Of a DNA stretch of 64,000 nt, positions 1-8,566 are shown in pieces. The first letter of the stretch is position 1, and every line of letters starts with the position of its first letter. Source of the DNA: Shiella aurantiaca (GTDB lineage Bacteria; Bacteroidota; Bacteroidia; Cytophagales; Cyclobacteriaceae); NCBI GenBank assembly GCA_030412945.1, contig JAUHJS010000004.1:372001-436000 (forward strand). The letters run 5' to 3'. The notes under the pieces are model-generated. The model searched no databases. It saw only the letters and a list, made by a program, of their open reading frames with translations, and had not been told where the DNA came from. The position numbers and the translations under genes are program-made.

Positions 1-2907
1 GGACTTACCTTTCAAACCGACAGGGATATTACAGCCGATGTAAGTAACGTACGTCTTTATAAATGGGATCAGACCTATTTTGATAGCAATAATACCCCTC
101 AAGTGACAGATGCCCAAATCACGCATTCGGCTACAGAAATTTTTATCACCAACCTGAATGAAACTGTTGGGAACACGATTTCTACTTATTATTATCTGGT
201 GGTGGATGTAAGCTCGGAGGCTACCTTTAGTACCGATTCATTTACGCTTTCGCTTCCTGCTACGGGAATTCAAATGGCCGCGTCTACGGTTGCCGATATA
301 CCAGCGCTTACTTTTCCTCATTTCTTTGAACCCGAATGGGCTCATCACACCCGCAATCAGCTGAATAACTTCTATTATAATTCAGAGGGCGGATCATGGA
401 CCAATAATGCCAATTGGTATACTATAGCGCCACTATCTACTTTTTATGGTGTACGTGTAGACGAGGCCAATGATATGATTGAGTTGCGATTGCCGGATAA
501 TAACATTCGATATCGCGATAGCTTTGAAGAAACCTATAACATACTGCGCTACTTAGAAAGGGTGCAAGTGTTAGATCTAAGCAATAATCAATTAGAAGGC
601 AATCTTCCCAGCGATTTCTTTACTTACTTTATCAATTTGAAAGAAATCAACCTGTCGGATAATCCATCTCTTACGGTTCCTTTTGAAAACCTGATTAATG
701 AATCACCTTCATTGCGCCAGCTCCGTTTGGAAAATACCAAGCTCGACTCTCCTGTATTCCCCAGCTCATTTGCTGAGCGCACAAGTTTAGAGGTTATCGT
801 TTTGCCTAATTATGGATTTACTGGTTCGCTTCCAGAGGAAGTGGCCGATTTTACTAACCTACGCTTGCTGAACGTAGCTAACAACGAACTCACGAACATT
901 CCTGATTTATCGGGGCTGGCTCAGCTCGATACCTTGGATGTTTCCGGTAATCGGCTAACCATGACAAGCTTGGTGCCCAATGCCGGGATACCCAATTTTC
1001 AGTACCAGAACCAAAAGGCTTTTGGTCAAAAAGCTAGCTTTAAAGCCATCAGTGGATTAGCCACGTCTTTTGGTTTTGATATCGATGCAGACATCACCGA
1101 TAACCAGGTACAATGGTTTAAAGAAGGAACTGCTGTAGGTTCTGTGCAATCCAGTATGCAGCTTTCTATTCCTAATGTGACGACCACATTGGCAGGCGAA
1201 TATTATTGTATGGTACAAAACCCGGCCCTACCCGGTTTTACCTTGCAAAGTGATACGCTTACGCTAGAAGTAATCAATTTCAGCATTACTAACTCCACTG
1301 CACCTGCCACGGTAGATCAGGGACAGGCATTGCCTATTTCTGTTACGGTAAATGATGCTTCATACTTATCCAAAGCACAAGTTTTTATCAAACCTTTTGG
1401 TTCTACTAGCGAAACCTATGAAGAATCTATTCCGATGACGCTTTCTGGAAATACCTTCTCGGTATCCGTTCCGGCCAGTAAGTTTGATGCCTTGGGCTTG
1501 GTCTACGAAATAGGTTTTTACGATGCGTCTAATACCCTCATTGTGATGAGTAGCGAACTAGGTGATGCGGGTGTGTTCACCACCAAAATCAATTATGCCG
1601 CGGGTATCGATTTTACGAATCTGAAGGCGGGCAATACGGTAGAAAGCTATCAGCTTTTTTCGGTGCCTTTGAAGCTCGATGACGATAATGTTACCTCCGT
1701 ATTTGCGGATTTAGGGCCATACGATAAAAGTGTATGGCGTATCTTTTCCTTATCCAATGGCCAGCCGGTAGAGTTTGGCGAAAGTGGCTTCACCAAAATT
1801 GAGGTGGGCAAAGCGTATTTATTAATCATGGCAAGTCCAAGAAGTATCAATACAGGATCAGGCAGTGTACCCACACTTGATAATTCAGGCAATGTTAATA
1901 TCAATCTCTCCAGTGGATGGAATTTGGTGGGTAATCCTTTCAATCAAGATATTTCATGGAATGAACTGATTAATTTAGAAGCCAATGCCTCAGCAAAGGC
2001 GGCTATTCAAGATGTCTACGACTACAATGGGGGCTGGATTGGGAACAGCTCCACTCTTAAAGTAGGTGGCGGCTTTTTGGTACGTAGCAGCTCGGCCGTT
2101 ACCTTGAAAATCAATGCCAGCTTGGCAGGAGCCAATAATCGCGTGCGAAGTGCTCAAGAGGGTTTGGCTTTGGCAGAAAATCCAGACAATTGGGAGCTGA
2201 TTTTCAGCTTACATAAGGGTCAAGCGGCCAATTTTGTGGGTGGCATTGGTATGAGTTCCGATGCAGTGATTGGTGAAGACAGATACGATGGCGCCTTGGC
2301 ACCTCGCCTTCCGGTATACATTGATATGGTGCATCAAAGTAACGCCAGTATTACTTTAGACAAAGTACCCAATCAAGGTAATTATGCATGGAATTTCAGC
2401 GTATTCAGCAACGACAAAACCAGTAATAAAGGAGAGATTCTTTGGTCGAAAGAAGCCATTGCACATTTGTCCCAAGATCTTTACCTATTCCATACCTTGA
2501 GTGGAACGGTAATCAATATGAAGGAAGCGAATTCTTTCAGTTTTCCACTTTCACAAAGTGCCCAGTTTACCGCTGTATATGGTGATGAAGCGTATTTACA
2601 ATCCATTATTAGTCCCGAAGCCCACGACTTGATGGCGCCTTATCCCAACCCAAGCAGCGGACAGTTATATTGGCCAATGTCGGTACGTGAAAATGGTAGC
2701 GCTGATAAAGCGAAAGTCACGCTAAGTATTCATAGTGCAGATGGCAAACTGGTGCACTATCAGCAGCTGGAACTCAATCAAGGAGGCAATTATCAGCTGC
2801 CTGTTGATATTAGTCAGAAGGTAGAGCAAGGCCTTTACCTCTATGAACTTTCCTTGCGCCTAGGCGATGAGGTGCTGAATAAACGTGGCAAACTTGTAAT
2901 TGAATAA
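1..2907 (+). CDS. Cell-surface protein with LRRs, Ig-like domain and T9SS sorting tail (5' partial)
   Basis: The reading frame is open from the first base of the window, so the N-terminus and any signal peptide lie outside. Visible in order are leucine-rich repeats (about bases 540-960, with repeated LxLxxNxL patterns such as VLDLSNNQLEG), an Ig-like segment (about 1000-1280, ending in the GEYYCMV pattern typical of Ig folds), a long beta-rich middle part, and a C-terminal domain (about 2620-2907) with PNPSSG, GLYLYEL and a terminal GKLVIE. That tail fits the type A sorting signal read by the type IX secretion system, so the protein is expected to be exported and anchored at, or released from, the outer membrane. 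LRR and Ig modules suggest adhesion or ligand binding, but the target is unknown. The stop codon directly abuts an ATG of the caspase-like gene, so the two are probably co-transcribed. Confidence 0.85.
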   Translation, partial: GLTFQTDRDITADVSNVRLYKWDQTYFDSNNTPQVTDAQITHSATEIFITNLNETVGNTISTYYYLVVDVSSEATFSTDSFTLSLPATGIQMAASTVADIPALTFPHFFEPEWAHHTRNQLNNFYYNSEGGSWTNNANWYTIAPLSTFYGVRVDEANDMIELRLPDNNIRYRDSFEETYNILRYLERVQVLDLSNNQLEGNLPSDFFTYFINLKEINLSDNPSLTVPFENLINESPSLRQLRLENTKLDSPVFPSSFAERTSLEVIVLPNYGFTGSLPEEVADFTNLRLLNVANNELTNIPDLSGLAQLDTLDVSGNRLTMTSLVPNAGIPNFQYQNQKAFGQKASFKAISGLATSFGFDIDADITDNQVQWFKEGTAVGSVQSSMQLSIPNVTTTLAGEYYCMVQNPALPGFTLQSDTLTLEVINFSITNSTAPATVDQGQALPISVTVNDASYLSKAQVFIKPFGSTSETYEESIPMTLSGNTFSVSVPASKFDALGLVYEIGFYDASNTLIVMSSELGDAGVFTTKINYAAGIDFTNLKAGNTVESYQLFSVPLKLDDDNVTSVFADLGPYDKSVWRIFSLSNGQPVEFGESGFTKIEVGKAYLLIMASPRSINTGSGSVPTLDNSGNVNINLSSGWNLVGNPFNQDISWNELINLEANASAKAAIQDVYDYNGGWIGNSSTLKVGGGFLVRSSSAVTLKINASLAGANNRVRSAQEGLALAENPDNWELIFSLHKGQAANFVGGIGMSSDAVIGEDRYDGALAPRLPVYIDMVHQSNASITLDKVPNQGNYAWNFSVFSNDKTSNKGEILWSKEAIAHLSQDLYLFHTLSGTVINMKEANSFSFPLSQSAQFTAVYGDEAYLQSIISPEAHDLMAPYPNPSSGQLYWPMSVRENGSADKAKVTLSIHSADGKLVHYQQLELNQGGNYQLPVDISQKVEQGLYLYELSLRLGDEVLNKRGKLVIE

Positions 2908-2949
2908 ATGAGAATTAACCCTAAGACTATATACCAAACCCAAAGCGTG

Positions 2950-4386
2950 ATGAAAATACTACGTAAACTTATGTGGATGCTTTGCCTTCCACTTGCTTCG
3001 GCATTTGGGCAAAGTACCACTGCTACCGAATTGAAAATGGTAGATTTTAGTGAGGTGGAACTTGACATACAACTGGTAGCCAAAGATTTCACCCTGCAAG
3101 AGCAATATGCCGATGGCTTTTTGAAAGTGCGAGAAGAAGCTAACATTCAGTTTATCCTCAGCAATTTCGGTTCCGATGTAGCCAAAAATGTGAAAATATC
3201 GGTTGATGAAATCAATGGATTGAAGGGGATGGAATATCCGCGCGAAATTGTTATACCCGAACTTCCGGCTCGTGTTTCCAAACTGGTAAAGATTAAAATC
3301 AATGTAGGCGACTATGTCGACAGAGGCATAGGCAGTTTTCAGATTTGGGTGGGCGAACGAAATGCCAAAAACAAACCGTATTACCAAAGCGTGTCCACGG
3401 ATAGGAATACGCCCGCCCCTTCGTTTAACTGGTACAACTTGCAAGCCGTAGATGGCAAGGTGTTTTCGGCTTCAACTTTGCTGGATTTCTGCCTTTTCTC
3501 CACGCATCCGGTGCGTTCGCTGCGTGCCACCTTGAATGGCAATGTGCTACCAATAGATGAGAACAGCTTCATCATAAAGCAATCAGGAGGCTGCGATCAT
3601 TACATCAATCAAATGGTGAACCTTGAAAACGGCCTCAATGTGCTTCGGCTTGAAATGGAAGACAACCAAGGGAATATCCACACGGAGGTAAAAGCCATGG
3701 AACTGGTCAATGAAAAGCGTGTTGCTTTAATAATCGGTAATAAAAACTATGAGATTGGCCCATTAGGAAACACCATCAATGATGCCAATGATATCGCTGA
3801 TAAGCTGGCCCTGAAAGGTTTTGAAGTCATTCGGGTGATTGATGGCAACCGCGATCAAGTAAAAGAGGGCATTCGTGCGTTCAATAGTAAGTTGGAAAAA
3901 GACGGTATCGGACTGTTTTATTATGCCGGACATGGGGTGCAGGTTGATGGGGAAAACTATTTGGTGCCTATTGGCGCCCGCCTGGAAGTAAAAGCCGAAG
4001 TGGCCGATGAGTGCATTCCAGCCTCGCTGGTGCTCCGTACCTTGGAGTATGCCGATAACCGACTGAATATTATTATCATGGACGCCTGTAGGAACAATCC
4101 TTTCAAAAGCTTTTCGCGTGGCTTAGGCTCTGAGGGTCTGATAAAAATGGATGCGCCCAAAGGCTCAATTCTTTGTTATGCCACAGCACCCGGCCAAACC
4201 GCCAGCGATGGCAATGGACGTAACGGTTTGTATACCGAAACCCTACTTCAATACCTCGACCAGCCGGGCGTGAACATCTTGGAACTATTTAATAAGGTGT
4301 CTAACGATGTGAGCAATAAAACCGGAGGCAAGCAGGTTCCTTGGATTAGTTTCTCCAATCTGGGGAATTTCTATTTTTCGAATTAA
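2950..4386 (+). CDS. Secreted caspase-like (peptidase C14 family) protein
   Basis: The C-terminal half is a caspase fold. VALIIGNKNY opens the domain, the catalytic His lies in YYAGHGVQ (His328) and the catalytic Cys in IMDACRNNPF (Cys380), as in bacterial peptidase C14 proteins. The N-terminal half (about residues 35-180) looks like a beta-sandwich that may bind a partner. An in-frame ATG exists at 2908, exactly adjoining the upstream stop. I prefer the ATG at 2950 because it begins a normal signal peptide (MKILRKLMWMLCLPLASAFG followed by Q). The protein is thus probably periplasmic or secreted. It appears to form one transcription unit with the T9SS-tailed surface protein, and a strong terminator follows. 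The His and Cys are both present, so it is predicted to be active; the substrate is unknown. Confidence 0.85.
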   Translation: MKILRKLMWMLCLPLASAFGQSTTATELKMVDFSEVELDIQLVAKDFTLQEQYADGFLKVREEANIQFILSNFGSDVAKNVKISVDEINGLKGMEYPREIVIPELPARVSKLVKIKINVGDYVDRGIGSFQIWVGERNAKNKPYYQSVSTDRNTPAPSFNWYNLQAVDGKVFSASTLLDFCLFSTHPVRSLRATLNGNVLPIDENSFIIKQSGGCDHYINQMVNLENGLNVLRLEMEDNQGNIHTEVKAMELVNEKRVALIIGNKNYEIGPLGNTINDANDIADKLALKGFEVIRVIDGNRDQVKEGIRAFNSKLEKDGIGLFYYAGHGVQVDGENYLVPIGARLEVKAEVADECIPASLVLRTLEYADNRLNIIIMDACRNNPFKSFSRGLGSEGLIKMDAPKGSILCYATAPGQTASDGNGRNGLYTETLLQYLDQPGVNILELFNKVSNDVSNKTGGKQVPWISFSNLGNFYFSN

Positions 4387-4431
4387 GAGGGTTTTATATC
4401 AATTCCGTACCAAGCTTGTCTTAGGATACTT

Positions 4432-4472
4432 ACTAAAAAGCCTCTCCTTGTAAAAGGGAGAGGCTTTTTAGT
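4432..4472. terminator. Bidirectional intrinsic terminator
   Basis: A perfect 16-bp inverted repeat (ACTAAAAAGCCTCTCC and its complement) with a 9-nt loop carries A- and T-runs on its outer arms. It sits between convergent genes, the caspase-like gene and the antitoxin gene, and can serve both strands. Confidence 0.85.
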
Positions 4473-4485
4473 AATAGATGGTTAA

Positions 4486-4857
4486 CTATCTTTTTGTCAA
4501 AGGATAATCTTTTATTAACAGTCCCGCAGAAAGATTCAATCGTGTGGCCAGATTTCTGATCATTTCCACAGTCAACTTTCTTTTTCGGTTGAGTATTTCT
4601 GATACGCGGCTTTTGCCCCCAATTTCCGCAATCAAGTCCACCTGTCTAATCTGCATTTCTTCCATGCGTATTTTAATGGCTTCAATGGGGTCAGGGGCTT
4701 CAATCGGATAATGCTTCTTTTCGTATTCGTCAATCAATAGCCCTAATATATCCGCCTCATCGCTTTCGGACGTTCCTTTTTTAGCATCAAAAATCACCTC
4801 CAGCCTTTCCAGTGCTTCTTGATAATCGGCTTCGCTTCGTATGGGTTTAATATTCAT
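4486..4857 (-). CDS. HigA-like antitoxin with helix-turn-helix domain
   Basis: This 123-residue protein has an acidic N-terminal half (about 1-60) and a C-terminal HTH of the Xre/HigA type (about 65-115, with RQVDLIAEIGGKSRVSEIL followed by KRKLT). The architecture matches antitoxins paired with HigB-type mRNA interferases. It lies 8 nt downstream of the predicted toxin gene on the same strand, the toxin-first order common for higBA. It should neutralise the toxin and repress the shared promoter, as is usual for the family. The family call is firm from the HTH and the pairing; activity is inferred. Confidence 0.8.
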   Translation of the reverse strand: MNIKPIRSEADYQEALERLEVIFDAKKGTSESDEADILGLLIDEYEKKHYPIEAPDPIEAIKIRMEEMQIRQVDLIAEIGGKSRVSEILNRKRKLTVEMIRNLATRLNLSAGLLIKDYPLTKR

Positions 4858-4865
4858 AGCGATAT

Positions 4866-5162
4866 TTAAATAGTATTGGCATCAATTTTATCATAATCGG
4901 AATGTGTCCCTATAAATCGGACAAAAATCCACTGTTTCTCAAAGTTAAACTTAGTGACGAGTCGGTATGAGTTTCCTTTAATATTGAAAACGATTCGGCT
5001 GTCTTTCAAGATAGAGGCCGTGGAATACGTCTTTTTCACATCACTCGGGCTCTTCCAATCGCTGTGCATAGCGGTGTCATACCAAGTTTTTAGATATTGT
5101 TCTGAGTCAGCATGCTTTTCCCAAAACATCCTGAGTGTACTTTTGGCAAATATTCGTTCCAC
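4866..5162 (-). CDS. HigB-family mRNA interferase toxin
   Basis: The 98-residue protein resembles HigB toxins of the group that begins with an RIFAKSTLRMFWEKH-like helix and ends with a beta-rich RelE-like part (RIVFNIKGNSYRLVTKFNF, then FVRFIGTHSDYDKI). Such toxins cleave mRNA, usually on the ribosome. The start is a GTG at 5162; a stop lies only four codons upstream in frame and no ATG is available there, so GTG is the natural choice. The toxin gene precedes its antitoxin gene. A promoter with an exact TAnnTTTG box lies 19 nt upstream. Confidence 0.8.
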   Translation of the reverse strand: MERIFAKSTLRMFWEKHADSEQYLKTWYDTAMHSDWKSPSDVKKTYSTASILKDSRIVFNIKGNSYRLVTKFNFEKQWIFVRFIGTHSDYDKIDANTI

Positions 5163-5181
5163 TCGCTTTAGAAATTACATT

Positions 5182-5216
5182 CAAAATTAGGCAAAAGTTC
5201 TTGATTTGGGAACAAA
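5182..5216 (-). promoter_or_regulatory. Bacteroidota-type promoter of the toxin-antitoxin operon
   Basis: On the minus strand TAATTTTG (5189-5182) matches the -7 consensus TAnnTTTG. TTTG at 5216-5213 lies 23 nt upstream, at the long end of normal spacing. The box is 19 nt before the GTG start of the toxin gene. Confidence 0.5.
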
Positions 5217-5315
5217 TTCAAGAAAACATTTTCATTCTTTTAAAACCCGCATCAGGCAAGAATCATCCCTTCCGATTTCTATAACCAATTCCCCAAAATT
5301 GAGTTAATTGCAGGT

Positions 5316-6782
5316 ATGCCAAAGAAAGCAATTGTAATAGGAGCAGGAGTAGCAGGATTAGCTTCCGCCATTCGCTTGGCGCAGAAGGGTTTTAAGGTGG
5401 AAATACTGGAGGCCAATAGCTATCCGGGTGGTAAGCTGCACAGCTTTACGCAAGAAGGATATCGCTTTGATGCCGGGCCTTCTTTGTTCACCATGCCCCA
5501 CTTTGTGGAAGAGCTTTTTACGCTGTGCCAAAAGCCAGTGGAGGCATATTTTCAGTATAGTAAAATGGAGGAGGCCTGTCGCTACTTTTATGAAGATGGC
5601 ACCCGCCTAATCGTCCATGCCGACACCGAAAAGTTTGCGCAGGAAGTAGAAAGCCAGCTGGGCGTTCCTTCTGAGCGCGTGCTAAAGTATTTGGCCCATA
5701 GCCGCCAAATCTATGAAACCAGCGGGAAAATATTTTTGGAAAAATCCCTTCACAAAGCTGATACATGGCTAAGTACAGAAGTGCTCAAAGCCTTACTGCT
5801 CATTCCTTCCTTTGATTTGCACCGTAGTATGCATGGTGCCAATAGCAGCCGATTGAAGCATCCTAAGCTTATACAATTATTTGATCGATTTGCCACCTAC
5901 AATGGCTCCAGCCCCTATCAGGCTCCGGGCATTCTCAATGTAATTCCTCACCTAGAGCACGGCTTCGGTACTTTTTTCCCAAAAGGCGGCATGCATGCCA
6001 TTACCCGTGCTTTGGTTCAGTTGGCAGAAGAAATGGGAGTGAAAATTCGCTACCAGCAGCGCGTAGAAAAAATATTGGTAGAGAATGGAAAAGCCATAGG
6101 AGTGGAGTTAAACGGAGAAAAGCGCTTTACCGATGTGGTAATTAGCAATATGGATGTGGTGCCTACCTACCGAAAGCTTTTGCCTACGGAAAAAGCACCC
6201 GAGCGGACTTTGCGCCAAGAACGCTCTAGTTCCGCGCTGATTTTCTACTGGGGTATACAAAAGGAACTTCCCGAATTGGGCTTGCACAATATCTTCTTTT
6301 CTGAAAATTATAAAGAAGAGTTTCGTCAGATTTTTGAGGAAAAGACCGTCTATGCCGACCCAACGGTTTATATTCACATCAGTTCAAAAGTTGAGAAGGA
6401 AGATGCTCCTGCGGGCTGTGAAAACTGGTTTGTGATGGTAAATGTACCGGGCAATACGGGACAAGATTGGTCGCAAATCACTCAGGCGGTGCGTGAGGCT
6501 GTGTTGCTTAAGCTTTCGCGGATACTGGGGCAGGATATTGCCTCGCTGATAGCCAACGAATCGATACTAGATCCTATTCGGATTGAAGAAAATACCGCCA
6601 GTTATCAAGGTTCTTTATACGGAGCCGCTAGCAATAATGCCTTTGCGGCTTTTCTGCGTCATCCTAACTTTAGCTCCAGCATTCAAAATTTACATTTTTG
6701 TGGCGGCAGTGTGCATCCAGGAGGCGGAATCCCTCTTTGTTTGTTGTCCGCCAAAATCATGGTCGATACCCTTACTGTATGA
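5316..6782 (+). CDS. crtD: CrtI/CrtD-type carotenoid desaturase, probably 1-hydroxycarotenoid 3,4-desaturase
   Basis: The 488-residue flavoprotein opens with an FAD-binding Rossmann motif (VIGAGVAGLASAIRLAQKG, then EANSYPGGK) and has the CrtI family features FDAGPSLFTMP, FPKGGMHAIT and the C-terminal FCGGSVHPGGGIPLC. CrtI (phytoene) and CrtD (3,4-) desaturases of Bacteroidota are close paralogues. I favour CrtD because the next gene, overlapping by ATGA, is a CruF-like carotenoid hydratase, and these two enzymes act one after the other in making hydroxylated monocyclic carotenoids such as the myxol/saproxanthin group. No phytoene synthase or cyclase gene is in the window. The alternative is CrtI itself. 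Confidence 0.75.
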   Translation: MPKKAIVIGAGVAGLASAIRLAQKGFKVEILEANSYPGGKLHSFTQEGYRFDAGPSLFTMPHFVEELFTLCQKPVEAYFQYSKMEEACRYFYEDGTRLIVHADTEKFAQEVESQLGVPSERVLKYLAHSRQIYETSGKIFLEKSLHKADTWLSTEVLKALLLIPSFDLHRSMHGANSSRLKHPKLIQLFDRFATYNGSSPYQAPGILNVIPHLEHGFGTFFPKGGMHAITRALVQLAEEMGVKIRYQQRVEKILVENGKAIGVELNGEKRFTDVVISNMDVVPTYRKLLPTEKAPERTLRQERSSSALIFYWGIQKELPELGLHNIFFSENYKEEFRQIFEEKTVYADPTVYIHISSKVEKEDAPAGCENWFVMVNVPGNTGQDWSQITQAVREAVLLKLSRILGQDIASLIANESILDPIRIEENTASYQGSLYGAASNNAFAAFLRHPNFSSSIQNLHFCGGSVHPGGGIPLCLLSAKIMVDTLTV

Positions 6783-7420
6783 AGACACTTTTGCGTTCTC
6801 CTTTCGCGCGCTCCTTAGCCGTCCTGATTATTTTGCATACCGTAGGGGTGCTGGGCTTGCTCTCACCTTGGAAGGAATGGATCATTATACTTACACCCAT
6901 TAATTTGCTGATTTCAGCTATCATCCTTTGGTATAATTCCCCCCAGCGCAGCGATGGTCTTTTTGTGGCCATGCTCGTGCTTTGGTATGTGTTAGGTTTT
7001 CTGGTAGAAGTGTGGGGCGTAAATTCGGGGATTATTTTCGGAGAATATGTGTATGGAACGGTTTTGGGTCCCAAGTTTTCCGCTACGCCACTGATAATCG
7101 GGGTTAATTGGTTGATGCTTTTGCTCGCCACCAGTGCCACCTTGGCTAATTTCCGTTTTGCACTGAGTGTAAAAGTACTCTTAACCGCCTTGCTCATGGT
7201 CGGGCTGGATGTGATGATAGAACCGGTAGCCGTTGCCCTCGATTTTTGGCAGTGGAAAGGAGGAGACATTCCTCTGCAAAATTATGTGGCTTGGTTCATT
7301 ACCGCGGCCTTGTTGGCGGCTTTGCAGTTTCCCTTGGGGCGGGTGCGCTACTTTGCCTTGGCGCCCTATTTCCTGATTATTCAGGCCCTGTTTTTTATTC
7401 TGCTACGTCTTTTTTACTAG
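6779..7420 (+). CDS. CruF-like carotenoid biosynthesis membrane protein (predicted carotenoid 1,2-hydratase)
   Basis: The 213-residue protein has about six or seven hydrophobic helices and the features of the DUF422/CruF family: FLVEVWGVNSGIIFGEYVYG, then LDVMIEPVA. CruF adds water across the 1,2 double bond of the open end of carotenoids in the cytoplasmic membrane. The frame stays open upstream to about 6698, but the ATG at 6779 overlaps the desaturase stop as ATGA and starts directly with the first membrane region, so I use it. Translational coupling with the desaturase is likely. Gene pairing supports a joint role in end-group modification. Confidence 0.8.
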   Translation: MKTLLRSPFARSLAVLIILHTVGVLGLLSPWKEWIIILTPINLLISAIILWYNSPQRSDGLFVAMLVLWYVLGFLVEVWGVNSGIIFGEYVYGTVLGPKFSATPLIIGVNWLMLLLATSATLANFRFALSVKVLLTALLMVGLDVMIEPVAVALDFWQWKGGDIPLQNYVAWFITAALLAALQFPLGRVRYFALAPYFLIIQALFFILLRLFY

Positions 7421-7448
7421 ATTGAAGCATTAGAAAAACTTCTTTACT

Positions 7449-7949
7449 ATGTCCCCTTCTACGCTTTCCTTACGCTCCGCTTCTCAGGCCGATATCCCGC
7501 AAATTCACGCCTTGGCCGTTCGGATTTGGAATGCCCATTATCCGGCTATTATTGGTCAGCAGCAAGTAGATTATATGCTTGGGAAGATGTATAGCCCAGC
7601 GGCTTTGGCTCAGCAAATGGAGGAGGGACAGACCTTCTATTTAGTGATAGAGGATGACCAAGCGATTGGTTATGTGGCCATCAATGCCCAAGGCGAAAAG
7701 GCTTATTTTCTGAACAAATTTTATGTAGATAGCCAAAAGCAGAGTAAAGGAATTGGAAGCCGTGTATTGCAAATGCTGCTAGCCCAATATCCCAATTGGG
7801 AAACACTTAGGCTTACTGTCAATCGGCAAAACTACACGGCCATCAATTTTTATTTCAAGAATGGCTTTGTGATAGAAAAGGTAATCGATATGCCCATAGG
7901 CGAGGGCTATGTGATGGACGATTTTCAGATGATCAAGCGGAAAGCCTAG
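7449..7949 (+). CDS. GNAT-family N-acetyltransferase
   Basis: This 166-residue single-domain protein has GNAT motifs: LRSASQADIPQIHALAVRIW at the N-terminus, a central beta-strand ending in LNKFYVDSQKQSKGIGSRVL (the acetyl-CoA pyrophosphate loop, here QSKGIG), and a C-terminal NFYFKNGFV. It should transfer an acetyl group from acetyl-CoA to an amine; the substrate cannot be told. It follows the carotenoid genes by 28 nt and may share their transcript. It runs convergently into lspA with one base between stops. Confidence 0.85.
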   Translation: MSPSTLSLRSASQADIPQIHALAVRIWNAHYPAIIGQQQVDYMLGKMYSPAALAQQMEEGQTFYLVIEDDQAIGYVAINAQGEKAYFLNKFYVDSQKQSKGIGSRVLQMLLAQYPNWETLRLTVNRQNYTAINFYFKNGFVIEKVIDMPIGEGYVMDDFQMIKRKA

Positions 7950-7950
7950 G

Positions 7951-8565
7951 CTATTCCGCTTTTATTTCTTCTGTTTCCTGCTTTTCTGTTTCCCCAAAAA
8001 AGGTGCCTTGGAAAATTAAGGTAATCCCCACACCCACAAAAATGGACGCATCGGCTACGTTAAAAATCGGCCAAAGAGCCGTGTATTTGCCTCCCCAGAA
8101 GGGAATCCAATCGGGCAAATAACCTTCCCAGATATCCAGATAGAACATGTCTATCACTTGTCCATGGAACCACGGGGTGGAAGCGGCATTAGGTGCATTG
8201 TTTAACCATACACCATAAAAAGTACTGTCTATAACATTGCCAATTGCTCCGGCCAAAATCATGGCCATGCACCAGATAAAACCTTGATGGGCCTTATGGT
8301 TTTTGGCCAGATAATATAAATACCAAGCAATAGCACCCGAGGCAACAATGCGGAAGAGCGTTAGCACCAATTTTCCATAGTCGGAACCCAACTGCATGCC
8401 AAAGGCCATGCCGGGATTGAGGGTATAATGAAGCTTAAACCACTCGCCAAACACCGGAATTTGTCCGGCTTGGCCATAGTCCATATTGAAATGAACCCAC
8501 ATTTTTACCGCCTGATCAAGCGCGATAAGGGCAAGGGCGAGTAAGAAATAACGGAATATTTTCAC
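7951..8565 (-). CDS. lspA: Lipoprotein signal peptidase II
   Basis: LspA cleaves the signal peptide of prolipoproteins in the inner membrane. Four hydrophobic helices and the two catalytic aspartates are visible, in GAIGNVIDSTFYG and in FNVADASIFVG. The protein is about 204 residues, longer than the roughly 160 of Escherichia coli, with an insertion between the two Asp motifs (about residues 115-160) and a charged C-terminal tail; long forms are common in Bacteroidota. It directly follows ileS by one base, the classic ileS-lspA arrangement. Confidence 0.95.
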   Translation of the reverse strand: MKIFRYFLLALALIALDQAVKMWVHFNMDYGQAGQIPVFGEWFKLHYTLNPGMAFGMQLGSDYGKLVLTLFRIVASGAIAWYLYYLAKNHKAHQGFIWCMAMILAGAIGNVIDSTFYGVWLNNAPNAASTPWFHGQVIDMFYLDIWEGYLPDWIPFWGGKYTALWPIFNVADASIFVGVGITLIFQGTFFGETEKQETEEIKAE

Positions 8566-8566
8566 T

